Part shown: positions 55,815 through 64,000 of the stretch, in pieces
Layout: each line of letters starts with the position of its first letter
Numbering within the stretch: the first letter of the stretch is position 1
From: Sphingomonadales bacterium
Lineage (GTDB): Bacteria; Pseudomonadota; Alphaproteobacteria; Sphingomonadales; Sphingomonadaceae
DNA: 64,000 bases
Assembly (NCBI GenBank): GCA_012032285.1
Contig: JAAURJ010000001.1
Coordinates: forward strand, 1-64,000
Reading direction: 5' to 3'
Program-made: the position numbers and the translations under genes
The notes under the pieces: model-generated
Seen by the model: only the letters and a program-made list of their open reading frames with translations
Told to the model about the DNA's origin: nothing
Database searches by the model: none

Positions 55815-56873
55815 TCAGCGGTTATTCATCCGTTTCAAGGTTTCCAGCGCCGCGTTTAACGCTTCGTCCATTTCCGCTTCGGCCGCTGTTTCAGCAGAGG
55901 ATTGAGGCGGCGTTGGCACTGCCTCCAATGGTGGGCGGCTCATGACCTTGGGTTCCAATATCTCCTGTGCTGGGGATGGCACCGGTAACGGGGCCGTTTC
56001 GGAATGGATTCCGGCTGGGATACTGGCTCCGATCGCGGCTGGGGCTTCCGCTTGCACCGCCCCTTGCGCCGCCCCTTGCACCGCGCCTTGTGAAGCGATC
56101 ATTTGCGATGCGACTTTTTCCAACTCTACCAACTGCTTTTTCCGTTCGGCAACCGCGGCTTCCATTTGTGCGACCATTTCGGCCAGCGACGCGGTTTGTT
56201 TGGGTGCGGGGGCCGGGTCTGGAGCGGGGACCAGGTCTGGAGCGGGGGCCGGGTCTGCATCTATCGTTTCCGATACACAATCTGCCGCTTCAGCCGTTTC
56301 GGGTATAAAATATTCTTCTGGGCCAGTCCCAACCTCTGCGGTGGGCGCAACCGGTTTCTGGGCCTTGTCGCCGATCAAATCGGCACCGGCAAGATCGGTC
56401 AGCGCAGATATTGGCTTGCGCACCGGTGCATCGGGATGACTGTCCTGTTCGCGCAGTTTAGGCAGATCGGTGAGATCAAAAATATCATCCTCACCGCGCT
56501 GCCATGGCATTTTGGGTATGGCAAAACCGGCTATGCGGTCCATCAACGACGCTTTGGGTGCTATATTGTTTGCCTCAGCCACGCTATGGTCCCGTTTTTG
56601 ATGCCAAACTTCTTGTGCTTCTTTGGGGCGCAGAACCAGCGCGAGCAGGATGAACAAGGCAATAACGCCGGCCCCAAAAGCAATTAAAGCACGGGCCGTA
56701 TCGCCAAGCGGGGCAGCGGTTGCGGGGAAAATTTCGGTCAAGCCGGTCGCTCCGGTGATCGTTTCCAATATGGATACCGGAATGAACATTGTCCCTGCGG
56801 CGGCAATCACACTGCCGCCGATTGCCATGGCAATCGCTTTCATCTGATTATTTTGCGGGCGCGGTATACCCAT
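55815..56873 (-). CDS. Membrane-anchored proline-rich protein
   Basis: The 352-residue protein has two N-terminal transmembrane helices (AIAMAIGGSVIAAAGTMFIPVS and ALIAFGAGVIALFILLALVL). A cytoplasmic or periplasmic tail follows, with AFAIPKMPWQRGEDDIFDL (in part) and low-complexity segments: a run of PAPDxxPAPDPAPAP and the GAVQGAAQGAVQ repeat. A Glu/Lys/Gln coiled coil (ASLAEMVAQMEAAVAERKKQ) lies between them, and a second helical segment is at the very end (EMDEALNAALETLKRM). The function is unknown. Confidence 0.65.
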   Translation of the reverse strand: MGIPRPQNNQMKAIAMAIGGSVIAAAGTMFIPVSILETITGATGLTEIFPATAAPLGDTARALIAFGAGVIALFILLALVLRPKEAQEVWHQKRDHSVAEANNIAPKASLMDRIAGFAIPKMPWQRGEDDIFDLTDLPKLREQDSHPDAPVRKPISALTDLAGADLIGDKAQKPVAPTAEVGTGPEEYFIPETAEAADCVSETIDADPAPAPDLVPAPDPAPAPKQTASLAEMVAQMEAAVAERKKQLVELEKVASQMIASQGAVQGAAQGAVQAEAPAAIGASIPAGIHSETAPLPVPSPAQEILEPKVMSRPPLEAVPTPPQSSAETAAEAEMDEALNAALETLKRMNNR

Positions 56874-56901
56874 AACTTCTTGCTCCGGTCTAGCCTGATC
56901 A

Positions 56902-58143
56902 TCAGGCGGCTTTGGACATTCTCCCCTGACCTAGCAGTAAATGGTAAACAGGATCGTAACGATGAATATTTTCCTGCCAATTTCGTTCTTTAGCAACAAA
57001 TTCACGTGCCTTGGCACGGCGTTCGTCCCACATATCCCGTCCCGCCAATAATGATTCCAACGACTGAGCAATGCCGATTGGATCATCCGCCGGAAACAGG
57101 CTTCCGGTCACGCCGTCGGCTATTAATTCGCGGTGTCCGCCAACATTGGAAGCCGCCACCAACCGTCCCTGTGCCATGGCCTCCAAGGGCTTGAGCGGCG
57201 TGACAAGATCGGTAAGCCGCATCGATTTGCGTGGATAAGCCAATATGTCGACAAGGCTGTAATAGCGTTCCACTTGATCATGTGGAACGCGGCCCACAAA
57301 ATGGATTTTCTGCGCAGCGGGTGAGGCCGCGGCCTGCGTGCGCAGCTGCGCTTCCATAGGCCCGCCGCCTACGAGCAACAGATGCGTATCCTTTGCGCTG
57401 CCTTGCATATATGCCATGGCTGAGATCAGATCATCCAGCCCTTCATAATCATAGAAGCTGCCAATATAGCCAATGACATCACAAGCTTTCAGCCCCAGCT
57501 GCGCCGCCAAATCCGAATCGCGCAGGCCGGGATTGCCGAACAATTCCATATCGACGCCATTGGGCGAAACAGTGATTTTGTCCGGCGCAACGCCGCGTGC
57601 GATCAAATCACTACGAAGCCCCTCACAGATGACGGCAATCGCATCCGCTTTGGCGACAACATGGTTTTCAAGAGCGCGGGTCAATCGGTATTTTGCCGAC
57701 CCTTCATGGCCGGTGCCATTGCCAACAGCGGCATCCTCCCAAAAGGCTCGGATCTCGTAAACCAGCGGCAAGCCCAGTTTCTGTGCTGCCCATGCCGCCG
57801 CCAATCCATTAAGCGCGGGCGAATGTGCATGAAGCAGGTCAAAGGGCCAGCGGCGATAAAGGTCACAGATCGCATCGGTCAGCGCAGAGACTTCCCGCCA
57901 TTCGCGCAAAGGAGTAGGGCCTTTTATATCGGCGGTGCAGCGGTGGAAGGTCAGCCCTTCAACCAAATCGCTTCTTTCTCCGCGCGCTTCTCCATGTTGA
58001 TAGTGCCGCACGCTGGTGATTCCGGCGACATCCCACCCTGCACCCGCCTGCGCTTTCATAATGGCGCGGGTGCGGAATGTGTAACCGCTGTGCAGCGGCA
58101 AACTATGGTCCAATATGTGCAAAATACGCGGCATAACGGGCAC
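56902..58143 (-). CDS. Exosortase-A-associated glycosyltransferase (TIGR04063-like)
   Basis: The 413-residue GT4-type glycosyltransferase begins MPRILHILDHSLPLHSGYTFRT, the hallmark of the exosortase A-associated family, and has a GT-B fold with LLHAHSPALNGLAA, ITVSPNGVDMELFG, IGYIGSFYDYEGLDDLI and the nucleotide-sugar-binding E-x7-E motif in PLKPLEAMAQGRLV. It would add a sugar during extracellular polysaccharide assembly. No exosortase is in the window; the ligase about 300 nt away belongs to the same family set. The gene is divergent from the small membrane protein gene. Confidence 0.85.
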   Translation of the reverse strand: MPVMPRILHILDHSLPLHSGYTFRTRAIMKAQAGAGWDVAGITSVRHYQHGEARGERSDLVEGLTFHRCTADIKGPTPLREWREVSALTDAICDLYRRWPFDLLHAHSPALNGLAAAWAAQKLGLPLVYEIRAFWEDAAVGNGTGHEGSAKYRLTRALENHVVAKADAIAVICEGLRSDLIARGVAPDKITVSPNGVDMELFGNPGLRDSDLAAQLGLKACDVIGYIGSFYDYEGLDDLISAMAYMQGSAKDTHLLLVGGGPMEAQLRTQAAASPAAQKIHFVGRVPHDQVERYYSLVDILAYPRKSMRLTDLVTPLKPLEAMAQGRLVAASNVGGHRELIADGVTGSLFPADDPIGIAQSLESLLAGRDMWDERRAKAREFVAKERNWQENIHRYDPVYHLLLGQGRMSKAA

Positions 58144-58246
58144 CCAATTGCCATAAAAGGATTAACGGGACGTCAACCCAATCTGTTTAAGGGGCAATGA
58201 AGCCGATATTTTTCGGGCCTATTTTTGGGGTTTGCAGCCGCGTATC

Positions 58247-58483
58247 ATGATCGACAATCTATCGATATTACTCAGCCACGGCTTGCTGCTGATTGCATTC
58301 TGGATTTTAATCCAGCGCGATGATGTTGATGCAGAAGACCCGCCCATGCCCGATAAGCAACCCGAAGGCTTTGCCCATGGCCGTTTGAAAAACAGCAAAC
58401 TGAACCGACACAAACCGCAAAATCCTTTCCGCCGCAGACCGGGTAATAGGGAGAAGGATCAGGGGGATGCTGACCATGCGTGA
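58247..58483 (+). CDS. Small membrane protein beside the exosortase-type genes
   Basis: This 78-residue protein starts MIDNLSILLSHGLLLIAFWILI, one transmembrane helix, then a charged tail (RDDVDAEDPPMPDKQPEGF, RRRPGNREKDQGD). No family is recognised. Its 3' end overlaps the start of the following ligase gene by 17 bases, which suggests they are co-translated. The ATG at 58247 is chosen; an in-frame TTG at 58232 is also possible. Confidence 0.55.
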   Translation: MIDNLSILLSHGLLLIAFWILIQRDDVDAEDPPMPDKQPEGFAHGRLKNSKLNRHKPQNPFRRRPGNREKDQGDADHA

Positions 58484-59858
58484 CCTGATTTTTGTGGCTT
58501 ATGTGGGGGCAATATTGTTGCTGGCTTTCAACCGGCCGTTTATCTTCACGCTGATATACGCCTATATCGACATTTGCTCACCGCAGCGGCTGAGCTATTT
58601 CCTGCTCAATTCCATCCCCCTGTCGCTGATCGTGTTTGCGCTTGCGGTGCTTGGCTTTCTGGTTAGCGATGACAAGAAAAATGTCCGCGTATCGCCGCGC
58701 TGGGGGCTGCTCGTCTTTCTGCTCATCTATTGCGGTTATACGACAACAGTGGCGGTGGAACCGGTGGCGGTATGGGAGAAATGGGACTGGGTCTGGAAAG
58801 CATTGGTCTTTGCCGCTTTCCTACCTTTGATGCTAACCACGAAAACCCGGATTGAGGCGTTGATCCTGACCATGGTGCTATGTGCATCGGCGCTGATTGT
58901 GACGGGCGGTATCAAAACCATGGCAGGCGGCGGGGGATATGGACTGCTTGTCCTGTTAATTGACGATAATAGCGGCTTGTTTGAAGGCAGCATTATCAGC
59001 TGTGTCGCTATATCTATTATCCCGCTCATCCTGTGGCTTTCGAAACATGGCACCGTCTTTCCGCCTGATTGGCGGGTGCGGATTTATGCCGCGGCGCTCA
59101 TCTTCGCTTGCTTGTTGATCCCGGTCGGCACGCAGGCGCGCACCGGTATTATCTGTATCGCCGTTTTGGGGATATTGTTGCTGCGCTATGTACGCTACCG
59201 GCTGCTCTATCTGGGCGGCATCGCGCTGCTTGGTCTTGCCGCCATTCCGCTTTTACCGCAAAGTTTTACCGAACGGGCCGATACGATCAAAAATTACAAG
59301 CAGGACGAATCCGCTTTTACGCGGATTGCGGTGTGGAAATGGACTTGGGAATTTGCCAAGGACCACCCGATGGGCGGCGGGTTTAACAGCTACCGCCAGA
59401 ATAAAATTGTTTATGACATCGAAAATAAACAAGATCCCGGTGCCCCGCGCGGTACCTACCCGCCGGAAAGCGGCACCAAACAAGTGGTCGATGAAAGCCG
59501 CGCATTTCACAGCAGCTATTTCGAAATGTTGGGGGAGCAGGGTTATCCCGGCCTTATCATATGGCTGATCATTCATATTGGCGGCGTGTGGCGTATGGAG
59601 GTGCTCAACCGTTTATACAGAAAACGGCCACGCATGGACGAGGCCTGGGTTGCACCACTTGCCACCGCGCTGCAAAATGCGCAGATCATCTATCTGGTCG
59701 GTTCCTTATTTGTTGGCATCGCGTTTCAACCCTTTGTCTATATGCTTGTCGGGCTGCAAATCGGGCTGGACACCTATTTGGCACGGCGGCGCAAAGAGGC
59801 AGCATGGCAACCGATTAAACAACGTCGGATCAAAACGTCGGATGCGGCCATGATTTAG
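58467..59858 (+). CDS. Exosortase-A-associated O-antigen ligase family protein (TIGR03097-like)
   Basis: The 463-residue polytopic membrane protein begins MLTMRDLIFVAYVGAILLL and has about ten hydrophobic segments. Conserved features are FIFTLIYAYIDICSPQRLSY (DUF5935 region), TQARTGIICI, and the WaaL-like periplasmic loop with RIAVWKWTWEFAKDHPMGGG and AFHSSYFEMLGEQGYPGL. It is the exosortase A system-associated ligase or polymerase of extracellular polysaccharide. The start could be the second ATG at 58476. With the glycosyltransferase it forms a partial polysaccharide cluster. Confidence 0.85.
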   Translation: MLTMRDLIFVAYVGAILLLAFNRPFIFTLIYAYIDICSPQRLSYFLLNSIPLSLIVFALAVLGFLVSDDKKNVRVSPRWGLLVFLLIYCGYTTTVAVEPVAVWEKWDWVWKALVFAAFLPLMLTTKTRIEALILTMVLCASALIVTGGIKTMAGGGGYGLLVLLIDDNSGLFEGSIISCVAISIIPLILWLSKHGTVFPPDWRVRIYAAALIFACLLIPVGTQARTGIICIAVLGILLLRYVRYRLLYLGGIALLGLAAIPLLPQSFTERADTIKNYKQDESAFTRIAVWKWTWEFAKDHPMGGGFNSYRQNKIVYDIENKQDPGAPRGTYPPESGTKQVVDESRAFHSSYFEMLGEQGYPGLIIWLIIHIGGVWRMEVLNRLYRKRPRMDEAWVAPLATALQNAQIIYLVGSLFVGIAFQPFVYMLVGLQIGLDTYLARRRKEAAWQPIKQRRIKTSDAAMI

Positions 59859-59932
59859 GATGAATATCCGAAGGTGGTAGGCCTGAAAATGGGCGTTGAA
59901 ACTGCGCCAATATCACCTTAACACAAGGCTAT

Positions 59933-61106
59933 ATGACTATAGCCTTTATGATCACCGCCGCGCAGCCCGCAAAAAATGTTCAGGCAAATCCTTTGCTCGA
60001 AATTTCGGCGCGGCTGGAAAATTATAGCAACATTGCGGCCGGTTGGGTTCAGGCATATTGGTTTGAATTGATGGTTGCCGCAATATTTGGCGGCATTATC
60101 TATATCCTGCTCAGCTATTTGCGGCGCAAGGCGGCAAGTCTGGCCGAAAAGGCAGAGGACCGTTTCACGCTTAAAACGATTGCGCTTCGCACATTTGGCA
60201 AAACAAGCCGATTTTTCCGCACGATGGTCGCAGCGGAACTGGTCAATGAAATGGCCCGAACACCGGGCCCAATCGCCCGTGTTATCGTGATATTATTTAC
60301 CATATCGGCGGTGGTGCAGGTGGCAATATGGCTGCGCGAAATTATCCTTGGCTTGCTAGAGCGACGGGTGAGCGAAGGCAATGGGGAAGATGAAACCCTA
60401 TCGAATGCCATGGTGCTGATCCGTTTGCTGGTCAGTTTTGCTTTATTTGCCATTGCCGCGATATTGATCCTCGACAATCTGGGCGTCAATGTCACCGGAT
60501 TGATCGCCGGTCTGGGTGTTGGTGGTATTGCCATTGGGCTTGCGGCGCAGGGAATATTTTCCGATCTGTTTGCCGCCATTGCGATCATTTTGGACAAGCC
60601 GTTCAAAAATGGCGAGGTTGTGCAATTTGGCACATATATCGCCACGGTTGAAAAAATCGGGATGAAAAGCACCCGGCTGCGTTCGGTAACAGGAGAGCAG
60701 TTGATCATATCGAACGCCAAATTGTTGGAAATGGAAATTACCAATTTCACCCAAACCAATTATCGCCGCACCAAATATCCCCTGGGTGTCATTTACCAAA
60801 CACCGCCCGAAAAGGCGCGGGCCATCCCGGCTTTGCTGCAAAAATTGTTGAGGGCGAAGGCGGCATTTTCGTTCGCGCGGGCTTTACCGGTTTTGGTGAC
60901 AGCTCGATCGACTTCGAATTATTGTTCGATATATTGTCATCCGATTTTGAAGAAATTTTTGCCGGGCGGCACCGTATCGGCATCGCCATTATCGAAGCCT
61001 TTGCCAAGGAAGGATTGGAATTTGCCTATCCCACTCAGACCACCTTTACCGCCGCACCCGATGGAGAGATGATCATGCCCTATGCCGGGCCACCCCAAAA
61101 ACGTAG
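59933..61106 (+). CDS. Mechanosensitive channel, MscS family (frameshifted)
   Basis: The corrected protein of about 391 residues has three or four transmembrane helices (ELMVAAIFGGIIYILLSYL; IVILFTISAVVQVAIWLRE; VLIRLLVSFALFAIAAILIL), the pore helix GVNVTGLIAGLGVGGIAIGLAAQ and the MscS beta domain (LDKPFKNGEVVQFGTYIATV, RSVTGEQLIISNAKLLEM). An A run of five at 60840-60844 needs six to continue as KIVEGEGGIFVRAGFTGFGDSS. A second A run of five (61097-61101), extended by one base, would give a stop at 61104, a sensible end; as it stands the frame overruns into the next gene. The start has AAGG five bases upstream. Confidence 0.8.
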
Positions 61107-61142
61107 CGTAACCCGCAAAAATAGCAGAATTCTGGGCCCAAA

Positions 61143-61169
61143 GCCTTGCCTTTACGTTAAGGGCAAGGC
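61143..61169 (+). terminator. Hairpin after the second MscS gene
   Basis: GCCTTGCC pairs with GGCAAGGC (8 bp) around an 11-base loop, between mscS and maoC. There is no T tract, so it may be only a weak terminator or a structured leader. Confidence 0.35.
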
Positions 61170-61202
61170 AATGTTTACCGATAATAGAATCGGGAGAACG
61201 TT

Positions 61203-61661
61203 ATGTCTACAATCAGCCCCAATGATCTTGCTCAAAAGGTTGGCGAAACGATCGGAACATCGGAATGGATTTTGGTCGATCAGGAAATGATCAACAAATT
61301 TGCCGATGCCACCGGTGATCATCAATTCATCCACATCAACGAAGAAATGGCGAAAATGACCCCCTTTGGCGGGACCATCGCGCACGGTTTTCTGACGCTT
61401 TCACTTTTCCCCGTAATGACCGCCAAATCGGCAATGCCGCGTATCGAAGGCGCGAAAATGGGCGTCAATTATGGCGGCAACAAAACCCGTTTTCTGGCTC
61501 CTGTCCGTTCGGGCAAAAAAGTGCGCGGCCATTTCAAACTGCTTGAAATGGCTGAAAAACGCCCCGGCCAGTGGCAACAGACGCTGGAATTCACCGTTGA
61601 AATTGAAGGCGAGGATAAACCCGCTCTGATCGCCGAATGGATCAGCCAGATTTTCGTATAA
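61203..61661 (+). CDS. MaoC-like (R)-specific enoyl-CoA hydratase
   Basis: The 152-residue hot-dog fold protein has the MaoC signature ADATGDHQFIHINEEMAK with the catalytic Asp and His, then GTIAHGFLTLSL and NYGGNKTRFLAPVRSG. It hydrates enoyl-CoA in fatty acid breakdown or polyhydroxyalkanoate supply. A ribosome binding site (GGGAGAACG) precedes the ATG. A thiolase gene follows 76 nt later, a sensible metabolic pair, though the promoter arrangement is not clear. Confidence 0.9.
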   Translation: MSTISPNDLAQKVGETIGTSEWILVDQEMINKFADATGDHQFIHINEEMAKMTPFGGTIAHGFLTLSLFPVMTAKSAMPRIEGAKMGVNYGGNKTRFLAPVRSGKKVRGHFKLLEMAEKRPGQWQQTLEFTVEIEGEDKPALIAEWISQIFV

Positions 61662-61737
61662 ATAACAGCCCGGATACCGGGCACCCCTCTTCATCAGCTC
61701 CCGTCCCCCAAGGGTGCATTATATAAGGATTATTATC

Positions 61738-62916
61738 ATGCGTGACGCCGTCATCATATCCACCGCCCGCACCGCAATCGGCAAAGCTTATCGCGGCGGG
61801 TTCAACGCCACATCCGGCCCCACTTTGGGTAGCTATTCGCTCGCCGCCGCTGTTGAACGCGCCGGTATCGAAGGCGGTGAGGTGGATGACTGTATCTGGG
61901 GCAGCGCACTGCAACAAGGCACGCAGGCAGGTAATCTGGCGCGTCAGGTCGCACTCCGGGCGGGCCTTCCCATTACCACATCGGGCATGACACTGGACCG
62001 GCAATGCTCCTCTGGCCTGATGGCAATTGCCACCGCATCCAAGCAAGTCGTGCACGACCGCATGGATGTTGTCGCCGCTGGTGGTCAGGAATCGATCAGC
62101 CTGGTGCAAACCGCCGAGATGCGCGTCGCCCCCGACCGCGAATTGATCGCCATGCATAATGCCATTTATATGCCGATGCTGCAAACCGCCGAAACGGTTG
62201 CTAAACGCTATAATATCGGCCGCGATCAAACCGATCCTTATTCGCTGCAATCGCAGCAGCGCACCGCCGCCGCACAGGCCGCCGGCCTGTTTGATGCAGA
62301 GATTGTTCCTGTCACCACGATGATGAATGTGATGAACAAGGAAACCAAAGAGGTCAGCCAGCAGGAAGTGACCATAGCCAAGGACGAGGGCAACCGTCCC
62401 GAAACCACATTGGAAGGTCTGCAATCACTCCAGCCTGTCATGGGTCCGGATATGACGATCACGGCGGGCAATGCCAGCCAACTGTCCGATGGTTCCTCGG
62501 CCTGTATCGTTATGGAAAGCAAGCTGGCGGAGAAAAAAGGGCTCACCCCGCTTGGCCGCTATGTTGGTATGGCGGTGGCCGGGACCGAACCCGATGAAAT
62601 GGGCATTGGCCCGGTTTTCGCCATCCCCAAGTTGCTTGAACGCTTCAACCTGAAAATGGATGATATCGGCCTTTGGGAACTGAACGAAGCTTTTGCCGTG
62701 CAGGTCATTTATTGCCGCGATAAACTGGGCATTCCCGACGAGCTGCTCAACGTCAATGGCGGCTCGATCTCAATCGGCCATCCTTATGGCATGACGGGGG
62801 CGCGGTGCACCGGCCATGCGCTGATCGAAGGCAAACGCCGCGGCGCCAAATATGCGGTTGTCACCATGTGCGTCGGCGGCGGTATGGGCGCGGCCGGATT
62901 GTTCGAAATTTTATAG
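61738..62916 (+). CDS. Acetyl-CoA acyltransferase (thiolase)
   Basis: This 392-residue thiolase starts [21 protein letters not shown]. The nucleophilic Cys is in [11 protein letters not shown] (Cys90), the second active site elements are [16 protein letters not shown] and the general base Cys in [15 protein letters not shown] near the C-terminus. It cleaves or forms 3-ketoacyl-CoA. An upstream ATG (61714) is in frame, but the homologous start is MRDAV with AAGGAT upstream. It is followed by a good terminator. MaoC and thiolase together suggest fatty-acid beta-oxidation. Confidence 0.94.
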   Translation: MRDAVIISTARTAIGKAYRGGFNATSGPTLGSYSLAAAVERAGIEGGEVDDCIWGSALQQGTQAGNLARQVALRAGLPITTSGMTLDRQCSSGLMAIATASKQVVHDRMDVVAAGGQESISLVQTAEMRVAPDRELIAMHNAIYMPMLQTAETVAKRYNIGRDQTDPYSLQSQQRTAAAQAAGLFDAEIVPVTTMMNVMNKETKEVSQQEVTIAKDEGNRPETTLEGLQSLQPVMGPDMTITAGNASQLSDGSSACIVMESKLAEKKGLTPLGRYVGMAVAGTEPDEMGIGPVFAIPKLLERFNLKMDDIGLWELNEAFAVQVIYCRDKLGIPDELLNVNGGSISIGHPYGMTGARCTGHALIEGKRRGAKYAVVTMCVGGGMGAAGLFEIL

Positions 62917-62936
62917 AATCTTCAAATATTTACACC

Positions 62937-62973
62937 AAAACCTCGGTAAAGCCATGCTTTTCCGGGGTTTTTT
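62937..62973 (+). terminator. Rho-independent terminator after thiolase
   Basis: AAAACCTCGG pairs with CCGGGGTTTT (one bulge) around a 15-base loop and is followed by TTTTTT. It lies about 20 nt after the stop. Confidence 0.85.
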
Positions 62974-63109
62974 GTGCGTGATCGTGGCCGCGGCCTGAAA
63001 ATCACTCACCCCGCCGCAAATGTCAGCCATCATGTCGCAGCCTTTATTGGCGGACGGTGCCAACGGCTGCATACATAATTTCAAATAAGAATCCGGGGTG
63101 AGGATCAAT

Positions 63110-63481
63110 ATGAAAATCATGACAGCTTTTGTGGCCACTGCGCTGCTGATGGGCGCTATGCCATTGCTGGCGCAGTCAGATGGCGGTGATCTGGGTAGCG
63201 GCATGGCCAGCTATTATGGCAAGGAACTGGCGGGAAACCGGACAGCCAATGGCGAACGTTTCGATCCAACAGGATTTACCGCCGCGCATCGCACCCTGCC
63301 CTTTGGTGCGCAGGTGCGCGTAACCAATCTGTCAAATGGCCGCGATGTTGTGGTCCGCGTCAATGACCGCGGCCCCTTTGCCCGGGGACGGATTATCGAC
63401 ATATCCCATGCCGCCGCAGTGGAGATTGGCATGGTGCGCAGCGGCCATGCGCGGGTCAAACTGGAAATGGTCGGCGGATAG
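63110..63481 (+). CDS. rlpA: RlpA-like septal lytic transglycosylase (short form)
   Basis: The 123-residue protein has a signal peptide (MKIMTAFVATALLMGAMPLLAQ) and a double-psi beta-barrel domain with MASYYGKELAGNRTANGERFDP, TAAHRTLPFGAQVRVTNLSNGR and VRVNDRGPFARGRIIDISHAAA (given in part). The catalytic Asp is in NDRGPF. RlpA cleaves denuded glycan strands at the septum. E. coli RlpA has an extra SPOR domain, absent here. The ATG at 63110 is preceded by GAGG six bases upstream, and an upstream GTG is less likely. No cysteine lipobox is seen. Confidence 0.88.
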   Translation: MKIMTAFVATALLMGAMPLLAQSDGGDLGSGMASYYGKELAGNRTANGERFDPTGFTAAHRTLPFGAQVRVTNLSNGRDVVVRVNDRGPFARGRIIDISHAAAVEIGMVRSGHARVKLEMVGG

Positions 63482-63490
63482 CCATTCTAT

Positions 63491-64000
63491 TCAAGGCAAG
63501 GGCGCAGGGGCATATTGTTTTAGGAATGCGCCATGGGCCGGCATTTGACCAACCGCCATCTTGATCCCTTGCCCCACATTCATCATTGCCTCCTCCAGCC
63601 GCCCTGGCGGCATCAGCGCCGCGACCGGATGATGGTTTTGCGGCATAATACCCTGACCCATTAACACCTGCACCCAGCTATCAACCCGAAACAAGTCATC
63701 GCTGCCTTGAAAAGCATGGCCCTGCTGCTCAAACAAGCTGAGCCGGTGCATCAGGCTATCGGGTATCGCCATATTCCGGCAATACTCCCATAGCGCCTCC
63801 GTTCGCTGCGTGACATGATAATGGGCGATGATAAAATCACGAACGCTTTCCATTTCCGCGCGAAAAACCTGATTATACCGGTCGGTCAAAGCGCTGGTCA
63901 CCCCGCCAAAGGGAAAAAGCTGGATCAGCCGCGTCACCGCGGTTTTGAACAAATGGATACTAGTCGATTCCAACGGTTCGACAAAACCGCTCGACAAACC
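63491..64000 (-). CDS. Tryptophan halogenase family FAD-dependent enzyme (partial)
   Basis: The reverse strand encodes the C-terminal 170 residues of a flavin-dependent halogenase-like protein, extending beyond the right edge. It begins with GLSSGFVEPLESTSIHL, the highly conserved halogenase substrate-site motif, then LFPFGGVTSALTDRYNQVF, DFIIAHYHVTQRTEALWEY and QGIMPQNHHPVAALMP. Such proteins in sphingomonads usually stand beside TonB-dependent receptors and may modify imported aromatic compounds. The true FAD-binding N-terminus is outside the window. Confidence 0.88.
   Translation of the reverse strand, partial: GLSSGFVEPLESTSIHLFKTAVTRLIQLFPFGGVTSALTDRYNQVFRAEMESVRDFIIAHYHVTQRTEALWEYCRNMAIPDSLMHRLSLFEQQGHAFQGSDDLFRVDSWVQVLMGQGIMPQNHHPVAALMPPGRLEEAMMNVGQGIKMAVGQMPAHGAFLKQYAPAPLP

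Noticed and set aside
56030-56265. Tandem repeats resembling a CRISPR array
   Set aside because: The repeats are PAPD and QGA-type codon repeats within one coding frame (55815-56873), with no spacers or leader.
61200-61290. MscS protein continuing to 61290 through the maoC start
   Set aside because: The tail after PPQKRS is unlike MscS and overlaps maoC; one more A in the 61097 run gives a sensible stop at 61104.

Overview
The window is chromosomal DNA from an alphaproteobacterium of the order Sphingomonadales (Sphingopyxis/Sphingorhabdus-like). The strongest evidence is a serine palmitoyltransferase with its dedicated acyl carrier protein and neighbouring sphingolipid genes (29.5-39.3 kb). 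A MipZ division ATPase, a SEL1-like small protein, a class II EPSP synthase, the aroA-cmk-rpsA-ihfB order and exosortase-A-associated polysaccharide genes fit the same order. The sequence is moderately GC-rich and gene-dense, with short overlaps typical of coupled operons. I see no rRNA, CRISPR array, integrase, transposase or prophage structure.

Layout. 0-1 kb: a DUF1294 gene cut by the left edge, and a junction joining the 5' part of tonB to the 3' part of ruvX. 1-10 kb: ppc, rplU-rpmA, a GNAT acetyltransferase, a TetR regulator divergent from a di-iron-like hydrolase, and panC. 10-20 kb: mipZ with a coupled J-domain membrane protein, a phosphohexomutase, a Fic antitoxin/toxin pair with a broken toxin, an Lhr-type helicase, a retropepsin-like protease, a beta-lactamase-like lipoprotein and a HerA-like ATPase. 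20-29.5 kb: queF, tRNA-Leu, ihfB, rpsA, cmk, aroA, tRNA-Ala, a GIY-YIG cassette between direct repeats, obgE and proB. 29.5-39.3 kb: a sphingolipid locus with a CerR-like reductase, ACP, SPT, a possible cytidylyltransferase, a lipid kinase, LptF/LptG, a fatty acid desaturase/hydroxylase and a candidate ceramide synthase. 39-48.8 kb: a DUF1800/DUF1501 pair, GbsR, SoxR and MerR-TipAS regulators, an SMR pump and a peptide-type ABC transporter. 48.8-56 kb: a coupled sseA-metC-mscS operon, a proline-rich membrane protein, an MBL hydrolase and an S24 repressor switch. 56-64 kb: exosortase-associated glycosyltransferase and ligase, a second MscS channel, MaoC and thiolase, RlpA, and the C-terminus of a tryptophan halogenase at the right edge.

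Sequence quality matters when reading this annotation. About a dozen conserved genes, including the normally indispensable cmk and panC, carry single-base frameshifts, mostly in short homopolymers, while the protein sequence on both sides stays conserved. Most look like assembly or basecalling errors and are annotated here as whole genes with the shift noted. Three lesions are harder to dismiss: the tonB/ruvX junction, the twice-broken fic gene, and four indels within about 140 nt of the ABC permease gene.

The most interesting biology is the sphingolipid locus that also holds an Lpt permease pair and a kinase/cytidylyltransferase-like pair, the GIY-YIG cassette beside tRNA-Ala, and the S24 repressor switch with two phased operators plus a distant third copy.
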